From contig CP136069.1 of NCBI GenBank assembly GCA_032622095.1, forward strand, positions 43,998,194-44,062,193: a DNA stretch of 64,000 nt, read 5' to 3'. The notes beneath the pieces were generated by a model. That model was given only the letters and a program-made list of their open reading frames with translations, was not told the origin of the DNA and searched no databases. Shown here one piece after another: positions 11,346 to 22,043 of this stretch. Positions within the stretch are counted from its first letter, which is position 1. Every line of letters begins with the position of its first letter. A program made the position numbers and the translations under genes. Origin of the DNA: Siphonodentalium dalli. Taxonomy: Eukaryota > Mollusca > Scaphopoda > Gadilida > Siphonodentaliidae.

Positions 11346-11929
11346 ATGATGCAGATTAGTAAAATCCATTAGTGGTTTGATAAAGGGCCAGGCGTCTGTG
11401 AAAGCAGTTTCTATGTAAAAACAACCATTTGTTTTGTCTAGTTTAAATATCAAATCACTGAAACAGGTAGTCAACTAGTCACAGGAAACTAGCTACTTGA
11501 TGCTAGTGAACTAGTTGCTGGACAATAGTCAACTAGCTGCTGGACTGTTTAGTCTTTTAACGCAGAATACTAGTGAGAAATGAAGTAGAAACTAGACGCT
11601 GTTATCCATGTTCGATATTAGTTGATTGCGACGTTGACATAAGACCCCATATGACTGGAAGTGTCTTTGGGTACACACCTTCAGAGCAATTGCTTGCACC
11701 CGTCAAGAAAGTGTTAACATCTTCACAAATAAACCCTCTGTGTCCCTCCTCCTGACATTGGCTTAATGTGTATTTCTCCACCTAACATTGGCTTATAGTG
11801 TATTTCTCCACCTAACATTGGCTTATAGTGTATATGTATAGTATAGTAACATTCTTATAATGATAAATAGACCATTTTATTGTATACTTTTCAACAGAAT
11901 AGGAAATCAATTTAGTAATCACTGTCCTA
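11346..11929. repeat. Intron with short tandem repeats
   Basis: About 11470-11545 holds degenerate CAACTAG/CTAGCT repeats. At about 11755-11830 a unit of some 34 bp (TCTCCACCTAACATTGGCTT) is repeated almost three times. No exon recognised. Confidence 0.6.
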
Positions 11930-12142
11930 CAGTAATGCCCTAAATAATCAACTCCTTAACCACAGCAGAATTATGGGTACTTTATTGGGATTTAGTTGGT
12001 AATATGGCTTGTTGCCATTCATCAGAAAGCTCTCACTGAGAGCGTTCCGATGAATGGCAACAAGCCATATTTTCGACTAAATCCTGAAAAATTACCCATA
12101 ATTCTGCTGTGGTTAAGGAGTCGATTATTTAGGGAATTACTG
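11930..12142. mobile_element. TA-pal MITE, full copy
   Basis: Full-length palindrome with TA flanks; ends CAGTAATG and AATTACTG, centre CTCTCACTGAGAGCG. Confidence 0.92.
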
Positions 12143-12309
12143 TAACCTTTGGTTATTCTGACTGCTGACTGTTGTGACTTTTGACTGTTACGACCTTTGA
12201 CTGCTGGCCTCCACTGTACTAAGTCTTTGAGAATCAATGAAAAAGGACGTGCTAAGTCGAGGATGCGGAAAAATGCAGAATTATTGATTGACTTTCTATG
12301 GGGGGGATA

Positions 12310-13302
12310 CAGGGTTGGCGCTGGACGCAAATTTTTGCCAAATAAATTAATTTTTTTGCCAAACTTCAAAATGATTTGCCAAATTTCATTGAGGGTATAT
12401 AATAGGGGAAATTGAAGGAAATTCTAATTATTTTTTTCAACCCTTTCAATGCATAGTCCGATTTTTGTATCAACCCATATACCCTGTGCCAATGCATTCT
12501 CTTATATATGCGAGTCGACCATAGGTCGCCTTGCATATATAAGAGAATGCATTGGCCTAACAATTTTTCATCATTTGTTATTATTTTTTACAATTTTTTA
12601 CAATTTTAATAATTTTTTCTTATATTCTTTAACAGACTTATTTTGTAGGTTTAGTGCCAGGGAATATTACGTTTTTCATGGGCATCAAAATTATTACTAT
12701 GAATACTTGGTGATAGTTTTGAGTTATAACATGCCCCTAAGGTTTTTTTCGGGTTTGTTTTTAAATTCGCTATAGCATGCTTAAGCATACCCAAAAAAAT
12801 AAAAAAAATAATTATTTTTAATTTTTTTTAGGGCCGATTTTACAGACCGTAAATTAGGGCCGATGAGATCGGCCCCCTGGTACTGAAAGGGTTAATCTTT
12901 CTTATAAAATGTAAAAACTAACCACATACACGGGTAAGAAGAGGCAGTAAAGCAAACTAGTGTTATTAATATATATAAAAGTAGTAATAAATATCTAAGC
13001 CAGGAAATTATGTTTAGTATTGCTAGACAGTTATCAAACTACAAGTATCTGTCATTAAAGTATACTTTTGACATATCATTGCTGACTGCTTGGATGATAG
13101 ATTTGTTAATTGGGTTTCCTTTTATATTGTTGGCACATGTAACTGATAATCCACCTTCAAATTATGTTTTATGACTAGATAGTGTTCGCATCACCTAATT
13201 TAAAAACCCACTTGCCAAAAAATTTGCCGAATAATTATTTTTTTTGCCAAATGGAAATATTTTTGCCATTGACAAATTTGACAACTGGCAGTGCGAACCC
13301 TG
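12310..13302. mobile_element. hAT-like element with a nested TTAA-4 insertion
   Basis: Ends CAGGGTTGGCGCTGG and CTGGCAGTGCGAACCCTG are inverted repeats, followed internally on both sides by TTTGCCAAAT-rich sequence. Flanking 8-mers GGGGGATA and GGTAGATA differ at two bases. The element at 12437-12895 sits inside. No transposase remnant found. Confidence 0.65.
12437..12895 (+). mobile_element. TTAA-4 hybrid MITE, copy 1
   Basis: Left flank TCAA (mutated TTAA), left end CCCTTTCAATGC then GATTTTTGTATCAACCCATA as in TTAA-3, then the TTAA-1 hairpin beginning CCTGTGCCAATGCATTCTC. The right half is unique to this family and ends ATCGGCCCCCTGGTACTGAAAGGGTTAA-like. A reverse copy lies at 37432. Confidence 0.85.
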
Positions 13303-13981
13303 GGTAGATACTATAGCCAGTTCCCTGTACCTCTACCCTCATAATTAGAATGAAATATCTATCTACTGCGGTGCTGTATATATAGCCAGGGTCTGAGGGA
13401 TATTAAATTTACCCTGTGACGTCACTTTACACATAACTATATGATGTCCGTCCGCAGTTTTAACCTTGTTGTAATGGCCGATCTCTGCCATGCGTGGTCA
13501 CATCTTAGCATACGAACCTACGTGTGCTTATAAGTGTAGCTAAAAATTACGGACTTCTAAATATGGTATTGATGCCTCATGAATAAATAATAAAAATTCA
13601 TGCACTCTAGATGTACATGTAACATGTTAGAATGAGAATCCCATGTGGGTTTTATAATGTAAATAATTTTGTGCACAAAGAAAACTGCGCTATTCTAAAG
13701 TTGTTTTTATAACTTGATCAAATGACCCTCAATGAAGTCACACCGTAGATTTAAGGCTATACATGTATCTACTTGCCGTATATGGAGTCAGGCCTTATTA
13801 GAAATAGTGAAGATATTTCCTTTGCTTCGTTGTGGCTGTATTATCTGACGTGATATAAACTAGGCCTAGTTGTTGAGTATTTTATTTTTCTTGCACCTCA
13901 CCCTTCTTATAAATATGTAGTGAATTCTTTTTAAACCAATAGCACATTGTAAAATTATGCACTCACTGATGATGATGGGGA
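13303..13981. other. Intron, nothing recognised
   Basis: No exon, RNA gene or repeat family recognised. Confidence 0.4.
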
Positions 13982-14507
13982 TTAACCTTTCCATGACTGG
14001 AGCTTCCTGAAAATTTTTGAAACCATGTGCCAATGCTTTCTCTTATATACAGTAATGCTCTAAATAATCGACTCCTTAACCACAGCAGAATTATGGGTAA
14101 CTTTTCCGGATTTAGTCGGAAATATGGCTTGTTGCCATTCATCGGAAAGCTCTCACCGAGAGCTTTCCGATATGGCTTGTTGCCATTCATCGGATATGGC
14201 TTGTTGCCATTCATCGGAAAGCTCTCACCGAGAGCTTTCCGATGAATGGCAACAAGCCATATTTCCGACTAAATCCGGAAAAGTTACCCATAATTCTGCT
14301 GTGGTTAAGGAGTCGATTATTTAGAGCATTACTGTATGCGAGTCTCCCATAGGGAGCCTTGCATATATAATAGAATACATTGGCCTAACAATATCAATCT
14401 TGACTTTGTAAGCCAGTGCATTCTCTTATATTCTCATATATAAGAGAATGAACTGGCATATGATCTTTAATTCCGCACCAGCGCAGCTCCCGTCATGAAA
14501 AGGTTAA
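13982..14507. mobile_element. TTAA-2 MITE, copy 4 (reverse), interrupted
   Basis: TTAACCTTTCCATGACTGGAG at left, GTCATGAAAAGGTTAA at right. The first hairpin is interrupted at its TATATA by the TA-pal copy at 14050-14334, which separates CTTATA from TATGCGAGTCTCCC. Confidence 0.88.
14050..14334. mobile_element. TA-pal MITE nested in TTAA-2, with duplicated centre
   Basis: Ends CAGTAATG and CATTACTG with TA on each side. Longer than other copies: the central segment with ATGGCTTGTTGCCATTCATC is present three times on the left side, so the usual symmetry is broken by local duplication. Confidence 0.9.
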
Positions 14508-14891
14508 TGTTGTAACGTTCAATACAGAAATGCACAACTTATGTTCTTCTGTATAGAGAAATTCACACCAGTTTTGCATGTCTTGTGACATGTGTTGTCA
14601 TATTTTTTATGCAGAAATGCTCCAAAAAAAAAAAACCAATAATGATTTTTTCAGCCAATTTTTAATTTGAAGACTTTTTTTTATTAAGATGCACTTGATG
14701 GCTTTTTCTGTATACATTCAAAACTGTATAAGTTTATAGTTTTCAGACAGCTTTTTTACCGTATTCAATAAGTTTGTGGTCTGTGGATTAACTTTATAAC
14801 TGGATTTTTCACCTACGAGACTATTATTTCTGGCAACATTCCAGCATCGTAGCTCTCTCTGTGTCGGAGACTGGTGTGTGATTTCTATATA
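14508..14891. other. Intron, nothing recognised
   Basis: AT-rich, with an A-run near 14622. No coding signal. Confidence 0.4.
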
Positions 14892-15046
14892 TAGTAATGC
14901 CCTAAATAATTGACTCCTTAACCACAGCAGAATTATGGGTAACTTTTCAGAATTTAGTCGGAAATATAGCTTGTTTCCGACTAAATCCTGAAAATTTAAC
15001 CATAATTCTGATGTGGTTAAGGAGTCGGTTATTTAGGGCATTACTG
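14892..15046. mobile_element. TA-pal MITE, centre deleted
   Basis: Both ends present (TAGTAATG, a one-base change, and CATTACTG) but the centre is reduced to AAATATAGCTTGTTTCCGAC. Confidence 0.88.
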
Positions 15047-15235
15047 TATAGAAGCACAATATGTGTATTTCTGTATGAAACGTCAGGACATGATCCAATC
15101 ATCCTCACTGAATATGTATTTCAATATATATCTCACCATTTCCTTCTTAAATTGAATATCTGAAAACGTTATGATACTAAGGCTGAAGGGGTCACACTCA
15201 ACTAAAAAACTAAAAAGAAGTGCTGAAGGGTATAC

Positions 15236-15421
15236 CAAGATTTAAAATAGTGTGTCTGTCATTTGCGGAATGAGGTCCACATAGGGTGATTTTAGTGACG
15301 CTATACCCTGCACAACGGGCTAGCATAACTAAATGCTAGCCCACCGTGCGGGATAGCGTCACTAAATTCATCCTCTGGGGACCTAATTCAGCAAATGTCA
15401 GACACAGTTAATTCAGGCTTG
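15236..15421. mobile_element. hp-hAT foldback MITE, copy 5, reduced
   Basis: Left end CAAGATTTAAAATAGTGTG, right end GTTAATTCAGGCTTG. Hairpin loops are fused in the middle (two GCTAGC copies). No clear target duplication. Confidence 0.75.
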
Positions 15422-16011
15422 AGCATGACCTCTTCTTGTAAATAACCAGAAGCAGCTCTGACTCAAGTCTGTGCTTGGATGGTCGACCATATGAGGTTGA
15501 ATCATCAACGTGCACTTGCGTGATTATATTCATTGTAAAACTAGTTTTCAAATATTATTTCAAATATCGCGCCATTTGCTCTGTTCCCCTGGACAAGGAA
15601 CATGCATCCCCTCCACGAGAAACATACATCTGTGAGTAATGAGATTCATCGTAACAGTAGTACTCAGACATTGGGGAGGCTTCGATTGTAAAACGGCAAA
15701 CTTAAAATATTAGTTACCGAAGGTCAGCCGATTCATATGATTTCCAGACTTTCCCGTTGTGTCGAAACTGTTTTAAATCATTCAGTAAACTTTGTACCAT
15801 TTCCCAGCTTACCTTCATGTCCATGAACAACAAGTCATCAGATTTCATTACAGCGATTATTTATAGTGGTGTCCTTTCTGAAAAATCATCCGGAATGATT
15901 AAATCATGGTCTGTGAGGTCATGCAATGTCAATTTCCCATTTATCAATCCACATATATTTGAAAAGCATGCACGCTCCTCTTTATATTTTATTATTTATT
16001 TCTGGGGCACA
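15422..16011. other. Intron, nothing recognised
   Basis: The open frame 15757-16020 has no recognisable domain. No splice-bounded exon fits the channel reading frame. Confidence 0.4.
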
Positions 16012-16160
16012 CAAGCCTGAGTTTAGTGTGCCTGTCACATACAGTAATGTTCAGCGAGAGCTTTCCGATGAATGGTAACAAGCCATATTTCCGACTAAAT
16101 CATGAAAAGTTACCCATAATTCTGCTGTGGTTAAGGAGTCGATTAATTAGAGCATTACTG
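16012..16160. mobile_element. hp-hAT terminus joined to a TA-pal copy with a left-arm deletion
   Basis: 16012-16038 is an hp-hAT left end (CAAGCCTGAGTTTAGTG...CTGTCAC). It stops where a TA-pal copy begins (16042, CAGTAATG), whose left arm is largely deleted; the right arm runs to CATTACTG at 16160. Confidence 0.75.
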
Positions 16161-17286
16161 TAGCTTCGGGGTCTAATTTCAGTTGCCTGTGTCCATTATT
16201 TCCTGTCCATTTAAAGTCAGTTGATTGGTTTCATCAAAATAGCCCAGTCATGTATTACCAACAGAGTCTCAATCCATCACATATTTAACAGATGTTTGAA
16301 CATCGTTACCAATTACTGTATTGAATAGGAAATCCGAATCAGGGAAACGGGTCTGTTCGATCTCAATGTTTGTACAAAAAATGTACCGGGACTATTTCGT
16401 CACAATTAAAAACTTTCCAAAAAAACAGAGTGAATTAGGATAATGAGCTGCATGCTAATAATGTATGATCCTGGGTCAGATTTATTTTTACTTATATACA
16501 ATTGAGGCCTCCAGACAAGACAACCCTGTGGGATTCCATAATTCCTGTCACCGTGGCAACTTGTGTTTTATTCCACATCTTTATAAGTTAGCTGTGAACT
16601 TACATGCTAAATTTTTTATCTTAGTGTTGTCATTTCTATGCAAACCTAATGGTTTTATGGTCTTCATGGAAGTTTGATATCATTTGCATTAACCATTGTT
16701 ACGTCGGCATGAATAGCATATAATTCCTGCTTGTTTTACCATCTCAGGAAGACACAAATCTCTATTAATTAGTCATTACCATATTAATTAGGCCTAAATA
16801 TACGATAATTTATTATTAAAGCATATAAATATCTTAAATTTTCACACTAAGTGACATGAAAAATAAACACAAAGAAGAAAGAAGCTTACATTTGAAAAAC
16901 TTAAACATCAAAAATCAATTCGCCATATTATATCGATATCTTTTTTGCAGATGATCCATGTGTGTGTAAGGCAATAGTTTTGTGGCAGTTATTTTATCAA
17001 ATACTATATTTCTGAAGCTTTCTTTCTCTTCACTATCTCTCGCAATGTTCTCTTCAATGCTTCACTTCGAAAGTCAAAGCTATATTGTTCTGAAATCTCG
17101 CATATTGTTTCTACTCAATATATATTGTGAACTGAATTTCCTGAAAAGGCACCAAATAGCAATTATGTGACTACTCCAAAGGATGTTTTATATTAATACG
17201 ATAAATTAACAAAGAATGTATGTGATTCTCATTTGTGCATTTAAAGTGACAATTCAGATTTGAGATTTTTATTTTTTTAATTTCAG
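16161..17286. other. Intron, nothing recognised
   Basis: Long AT-rich intron sequence with no supportable features upstream of the IIIS4 exon. Confidence 0.4.
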
Positions 17287-17383
17287 TGGGAGTGCTGGCA
17301 AAAATTTGAACACAATCAAATCTCTAAGGGTGCTGCGTGTTCTCCGACCGCTCAAAACCATCAAAAGGGTGCCGAAACTCAAG
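17287..17383 (+). CDS. Cav2 exon e3: repeat III S4 voltage sensor
   Basis: Acceptor TTTAATTTCAG, donor AAG|GTACGT. 97 nt; its first base completes the Asn codon left by e2. Encodes [20 protein letters not shown] then [12 protein letters not shown]. Arg/Lys occur at every third position ([13 protein letters not shown]), the S4 voltage-sensing helix. The sequence is nearly that of vertebrate Cav2 IIIS4 and unlike Cav1 (RPLRAINRA), which helps assign the class. Confidence 0.97.
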
Positions 17384-17820
17384 GTACGTGTAACTTTTTC
17401 CTAGGGTCCTGTGAATTTTGAAATATTCTAGCATAGCTCTATCAGGCGGAAGAAGCTTATTTACTGACATTCACTCTGTCATGGTCTGTCATGGTTCGTT
17501 TTTTGTTTTGAAAATGGTAAATTTTAGTACAAAAATTAGTAAAATTAAGCGATTTGTGTGTGCAAACTAAGAGGCATAACTCAGTGACATATAGTACAAA
17601 GAAGTTCAAGTATGAACATTTTATTGCACCTACCTGTCGAAAATAAAAAATGCTTGATGGGACCTATGTCAAAGATAATGGCTCAGCATAGATTTGAAGT
17701 ACATTAACCTTCCCAGGTTGGCCAAAGTAGCTGGAAATTGTGTATTGCTACCTAAAAACATTGTTTCTAATTAGAGGCGTGACATACTAAATATCATTTC
17801 TCATTGATCTTATCTTTCAG
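17384..17820. other. Intron between e3 and e4
   Basis: Short intron of 437 bp without any recognised repeat; with intron e13-e14 excepted, one of the few not invaded by a foldback element. Confidence 0.6.
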
Positions 17821-17981
17821 AATGTATTTGACTGCGTGGTAAACTCACTGAAAAATGTATCCAACATTCTCGTGGTTTACTGCCTCTTCCAGTTCATATT
17901 CGCAGTCATTGCTGTTCAGCTTTTCAAGGGAAAATTTTTCCATTGCACGGATGACTCCAAAGAAGATCGAGATGAGTGCCA
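17821..17981 (+). CDS. Cav2 exon e4: repeat III S4-S5 linker, S5 and turret
   Basis: Acceptor CTTATCTTTCAG, donor CA|GTATGT. 161 nt, phase 0 in, two bases out. Encodes [20 protein letters not shown], then S5 ([20 protein letters not shown]) and the start of the extracellular turret with [26 protein letters not shown] is close to identical across Cav2 proteins. The two turret cysteines (HCTDD, DEC) match conserved positions that likely form a disulphide. Confidence 0.97.
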
Positions 17982-18141
17982 GTATGTAATTTATTACATG
18001 CTTGTTCATAGAATTACAGTGTTCTTGCTGTGCCGTAATTACAAATCTGTATGACACACGTGTTCCAAATGCATCCCGTTGAAGTCACCCAACGTAAATG
18101 ATGTTCCCCTCAACCATGAAACTGACTGAAACTATAAAATA

Positions 18142-18354
18142 CAGTAATGCTCTGAGTAATCGACTCCTTAACCACAGCAGAATTATGGGTAATTTTTCAG
18201 GATTTAGTCGGAAATATGGCTTGTTGCCATTCATCGGAAAACTCTCACCGAGAGCTTTCCAATGAATGGCAACAAGCCATATTTCCGACTAAATCCTGAA
18301 AAATTACCCATAATTCTGCTGTGGTTAAGGAGTCGATTACTTAGGGCATTACTG
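18142..18354. mobile_element. TA-pal MITE, full copy
   Basis: CAGTAATGCTCTGAG to AGGGCATTACTG with TA flanks; full palindrome with centre CTCTCACCGAGAGC. Confidence 0.93.
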
Positions 18355-18382
18355 TAGCAAGGCATCATCACACATCACAAAA

Positions 18383-18714
18383 CAAACCCTGAATGTGCCT
18401 GTATATACCTTGTAAGTATGTTTTTTTGAATTCACGGATTCTAGTTTTCCCCTTCTTTTGAGTTTCTATATCCCTAATTTGCAGAGGATAAAATGCATAA
18501 TCGAGGTGACTAATGGGTAAACATCACCAACTTCAACTGGGGAACTTCAAACTGATCCTACATCTACCATAGCAATTGAGGCCTAAGCAGAATGAGTTTC
18601 TTAGGGGGTGAATTTGGTGATGCTTGCCCACTGTGCAGGATAGCGTCACTTAATTCACGCTCTGGCAGCTGCTCTGGGGACCTCATTCTGCAAATGTCAG
18701 ACACACTATTTTTT
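18383..18714. mobile_element. hp-hAT foldback MITE, copy 6, left half degenerate
   Basis: The unique middle (CCCCTTCTTTTGAGTTTCTA, GAGGTGACTAATGGGT) and the right hairpin are clear, ending AAATGTCAGACACACTATTTT. The left hairpin is lost and the right tip is worn. Confidence 0.7.
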
Positions 18715-19012
18715 AGTAAGAAACATGTATTATCGGCACTCGCTGTAACATAAGAGCTTAGCGCAATGATGTTCATGTCAATGCCGTAACTTTGTTACTG
18801 TGTTAATTCGATTTGTGTTGAGTTATTTTGTGTTGACTGTGAGATAAACATGGGTGATAAGGGTGGTTGATCAATTCTTCGAAGTGAAAAGACACATTTA
18901 AATAGGTACTTAATTTAATTTGTCTTTACTTCCTCTGTGGTTGTTCTATGGAAATCAATATCAATTTACTTTGTAAAAACAAATTTGATTTTTGAGACAG
19001 TGCAAATTTTTT
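18715..19012. other. Intron, nothing recognised
   Basis: AT-rich with no recognised feature. Confidence 0.4.
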
Positions 19013-19095
19013 TGGATTGGGTGGGATACGAACCTGGCCCGACGGCGAGCGCGCCTTGCGACTCAAAGTCTGACGTCAATACCACACGGCCACCG
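19013..19095 (-). repeat. tRNA-like segment, probably a SINE head
   Basis: On the minus strand, GTGGCCGTGTGG resembles a Pol III A box and GGTTCGTATCCC a B box, spaced as in a long-variable-arm tRNA. It lacks a clean acceptor stem, so a functional tRNA is unlikely. Confidence 0.5.
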
Positions 19096-19174
19096 AAGCA
19101 ACCCCAAAAAAGGAAGCTCGAATGGCCACTGTATTCTGACGTCACACTTAGGACACTATATGCACATTTTAAGG

Positions 19175-19698
19175 TCTCTATCTATTATATATTTTGGAAG
19201 ATCTGTGTGTGTGTGTGTGTCTGTCTGTCTGTGTGTTCGCGATGGACTCGAAAACGACCGAGCCGATTTTGATGAAACTTGGTATGTGGAGGTACTTTCA
19301 GCCGGGGAGTGGCATGGGCCTATTAATTTGCCCGTGCGACGTGACCTTGACCTTGAAATCGGGTCAATTCAAGGTCAAATCGCGAATTTTTAAGGGATTT
19401 CGACGAAATTTGATACGTGGGGTTACTTTTGTCCACTGAGTGTTTTGGATGGGTCGAGTCGTGACCCCGACCTGAACTTGACCTTCAAAATGATCAATTC
19501 GAGGTCAAATCGGGTAAAACCGGATGGATTTCGACGGGTACTTTTGTCGGGTACTTTTGTCCGGGCAGTGTATTGGACGGGTCAAATCGTGATCCCACCT
19601 GACCTTGACCTTCAAAATGGACAATTCAAGGTCCAATCGCGCAATTCGCCGAAAAGCAGAGGGGAAACAGCCCGGACGAAGTCGGGTCCACCTGCTAG
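19175..19698 (+). mobile_element. Non-autonomous Helitron, candidate
   Basis: Left end TCTCTATCTATTATATATTT resembles the 5' end of the copy at 22044-22700. The right end is CTAG followed by T, preceded by a short hairpin (CCCGGACGAAGTCGGG) about 8 bp upstream, the usual Helitron 3' structure. The body starts with (TG)n/(CTGT)n and holds two imperfect repeats of a GACCTTGACCTTCAAAATG unit. The 5' host base is G instead of A, so the exact left edge is uncertain. Confidence 0.7.
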
Positions 19699-20102
19699 TA
19701 GTATATATATATAGGAGATATAGCACAGTAGCAATGTTATATTTTTATGCCTTTGTAAAGTTTGAGCTATTGCCATGGCTTGGTATCCGTCATCCGTGTG
19801 TGCGTGTGTGATTCGTCAACAATTTCCTTTAGCACGGGCTACAGGTTGTACCTTTGGTCTGATCATTATGAAATTTGTCATAGCGGTTGACATTGACATG
19901 TAGATGGGAACGAGTCATTTTTTTTTGGGGTGATTCGCAATACGCATCGCGATGCCAGCTTAAGTGACAAACCTAATAATTATCACTCTAGAATATTAAA
20001 TGATGGGCAAGTACTACATATATAGTGTGTGCCTTTTATATAATTTTTATATTGACTATTGAAACAAACAGGTTTACAGTCTGATTGTCATAATCTTGTT
20101 GG
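19699..20102. other. Intron, nothing recognised
   Basis: No recognised feature. Confidence 0.4.
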
Positions 20103-20110
20103 TTGAAAAG

Positions 20111-20310
20111 CAAGCCTTGAAATAGTGTGTCTGTCATGCGGGGTAGCATCACTAAATTCACCCTCCGGGGACCTCATTCTGCTTACACTTCAGCAGAATG
20201 AGGTTCCCAGAGGGTGAATTTGTTGATGCTAGCCCGCTATGCGGGGTAGCATCACTAAATTCACCCTCTGAGGACCTCATTCTGCAAATGACAGACTATT
20301 TCAAGGCTTG
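20111..20310. mobile_element. hp-hAT foldback MITE, copy 7
   Basis: CAAGCCTTGAAATAGTGTG to CTATTTCAAGGCTTG, flanked by a perfect 8-bp duplication TTGAAAAG (20103-20110, 20311-20318). Left hairpin partly deleted. Short subtype like the 9692 copy. Confidence 0.93.
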
Positions 20311-20374
20311 TTGAAAAGTTGGAAATGCTAAGTTAGAGTTCAGTACATGAGTAGGAACTGTTGCTGCTATTCAA

Positions 20375-20470
20375 AACATGAATCGTGATGCATTGTGGTA
20401 ACATCCTGATGAAGCAATACAGAGATCGAATCGCAATGCTTTGAAATCGTGATGAATTATTGCTGCCCTT
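20375..20470. mobile_element. hAT-like end fragment (weak)
   Basis: GAATCGTGATGCATTGTGG and AAATCGTGATGAATTATTGCTGCCC resemble the inner and right-hand part of the 5252-5664 hAT-like element. Only a fragment; ends not defined. It lies within 40 bp of the next exon. Confidence 0.4.
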
Positions 20471-20500
20471 GTTCTGAAATTATCATTTTGTTCATTGCAG

Positions 20501-20638
20501 AGGTCAATATTTTGATTACGAATTGGAGAATCCCACAGTTAAAGACAGGCAGTGGCTGAGGTGGGACTTTCATTACGACAATGTGTTCTATGCTATGCTC
20601 ACGCTCTTCACTGTCACAACAGGCGAAGGTTGGCCTAG
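20501..20638 (+). CDS. Cav2 exon e5: repeat III pore loop with selectivity Glu
   Basis: Acceptor TTCATTGCAG, donor AG|GTAAGT. 138 nt; one base completes a Gln codon, two bases are left for the next exon. Encodes [20 protein letters not shown] then [20 protein letters not shown] and GEGWP. DFHYDNV and [11 protein letters not shown] are the Cav2 P-loop. The Glu of TTGEGWP is the repeat III member of the calcium-selective EEEE ring. The turret segment ([11 protein letters not shown]) is the least conserved part, as usual. Confidence 0.97.
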
Positions 20639-20998
20639 GTAAGTGCATTAACATGAAAATGACACTGTTTAACCCCCCAAAATGATGTTCACCTTTTGTT
20701 TCCACAATCCAGGACATGAGATTAGAACTCAAGTACTGTTTACACATGCTAGCAATGCCAAGGGTAATGACCATATTTGGGCAATATCTACATGTTATTG
20801 TGAATGTCACACAGCGAGCGTTTTCAATAACAAATTGATTTCCCCCCTAAATCTCCATCAAAGCAATATTATGATCCGGCTCTGATGGACTACTGGACTA
20901 ATGCTATGAAGATCTGAACCAGATGGTATGATAGGATGTAGCCTTTCCAGTCAGATGTACAAAACATGTGTACATGGAACTTGATAAATATAGAATTA
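20639..20998. other. Intron, nothing recognised
   Basis: No recognised exon or repeat. Confidence 0.4.
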
Positions 20999-21122
20999 TA
21001 TGTAGCCAGTGCCGTCACTTAAACTGTTTATGTCTTTGAGAGGGATTTGAGCATCTGAGAGTCCAATAGATTACAATCCCTGAGCGGACATGAACAGTTT
21101 AAGCGACAACATTAGCTACATA
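20999..21122. repeat. Foldback G1 (ATGTAGC ends)
   Basis: Ends TATGTAGCCAGTGCCGTCAC and the imperfect complement GCGACAACATTAGCTACATA; inner arms ACTTAAACTGTTTATGTC / GACATGAACAGTTTAAG. TA-like flanks. A second copy is at 52120-52250. Confidence 0.75.
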
Positions 21123-21590
21123 TTTTATTTATCATCGCACAAAACTTAATTGCCTTTTGTGAAGTAAATATGTCAATTTCCTCAGTTCTACATTCGTTAC
21201 TTCTATGATGCCCTTACATTTAGTAGGTCAAGCAAACTAATTAGCATTCATGACATGCAAAAACCGGAATGCAGTTTATTGCAAAATAGTTTGTTGGTTT
21301 TTTTTATACTTATTGTAAGTTTTAGAGCGAAAACACATATCCGTTAATGAATTTTATATCAATTGTGGTGAATTATGGACGTTAAAAACGTCTCAAAATC
21401 ACAATGATGTCAGTCAGGTCTGTCGACGTCCCTAGTTACCTATGCAATTTGCATATACAATTACATCATGAAAGTAGTCTAACCTAATAAAGCTACGTTG
21501 TCCTAATAAAGCTACATTGACGTAATGAACGTAACGTTTATTAGGCAGGCCTAATGTAGGCAATAGAGGTAGTGAGCAATGGATAAATGA
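21123..21590. repeat. Repeat H1, paired with 52251-52985
   Basis: Follows G1 directly, as at 52 kb. Shares GACGTCCCTAGTTACCT, TTGCATATA, TGAAAGTAGT, CTAATAAAG and CAATAGAGGTAGTGAGC with the second copy. Its ends (TTTATTTATCATCGC and the complement of GCAATGGATAAATG) are imperfect inverted repeats, so it may be an old DNA element. Confidence 0.65.
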
Positions 21591-21718
21591 AATATAATAC
21601 CATCTGTGAAGATCCTGTTTATTCATTCTTCAAATTATGCCAAAATATTAGTTCTTCTCTTCTTGGTATCAATAATATTATACAATGTTTCAAATATTTA
21701 TATGTGTTATCATTGCAG

Positions 21719-21920
21719 TATTCTCAAACATTCCATGGACTCCACACGGGAGAATTTTGGGCCAAAGCCAGGTTTTCGTATGGAGATGGCTGTATTCTAT
21801 GTTGTGTTCTTCATCGTTTTTCCATTCTTCTTCGTCAACATCTTCGTGGCCTTAATCATCATCACTTTCCAAGAACAAGGTGAAAACGAGCTGATAGACC
21901 AAGATTTAGATAAAAATCAG
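21719..21920 (+). CDS. Cav2 exon e6: repeat III S6 and start of III-IV linker
   Basis: Acceptor TTATCATTGCAG, donor CAG|GTTTGT. 202 nt; the first base completes a Ser codon ([10 protein letters not shown]) and it ends in phase 0. Encodes post-pore [21 protein letters not shown]6 ([20 protein letters not shown] then [12 protein letters not shown]) and linker [32 protein letters not shown] is the conserved Cav inner gate helix. Downstream, the last ~60 bp of this exon with its donor recur in tandem at about 21934-22030. Confidence 0.97.
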
Positions 21921-21933
21921 GTTTGTATTTAAT

Positions 21934-22030
21934 AAAAAGGTAAAATGAGCTGATTGGCCAATATAATGTTGGATAAATATCAGGTTTGTGTTTAAAACAA
22001 GGTGATAGCATACTGATAGACCAACTATCT
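21934..22030 (+). repeat. Tandem copies of the e6 3' boundary
   Basis: Segment AAGGTAAAATGAGCTGATTG...ATAAATATCAGGTTTGTG repeats the end of e6 (GAGCTGATAGACC...AAATCAGGTTTG) about 60-63 bp downstream; a third, partial copy has CTGATAGACCAAC near 22010. Copy two keeps a CAG|GTTTGT donor, but reading through from e6 meets TAA at 21930-21932, so it is not an in-frame extension. Confidence 0.8.
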
Positions 22031-22043
22031 ATTTTATAATATA

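Noticed and set aside
12449-12775. Open frames with CANAFSYICESTIGRLAYIR or QCILLYMRGDLWSTRIYKRM
   Set aside because: Translations of the shared TTAA-family hairpin module, not a protein family.
14027-14245. Open frames with MNGNKPYFRLNPEKLPIILLW or HSRIMGNFSGFSRKYGLLPF
   Set aside because: Both are the two strands of the TA-pal palindrome. They recur wherever a copy lies and stop at its ends.
17836-18054. Separate small protein starting at Met 17836
   Set aside because: It is exon e4 of the channel read on into the intron; the donor at 17982 ends the coding part.
21921-21983. Alternative use of the second CAG|GTTTGT donor after e6
   Set aside because: Reading on from e6 gives TAA at 21930, so this would truncate the channel. 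Kept only as a duplicated boundary.
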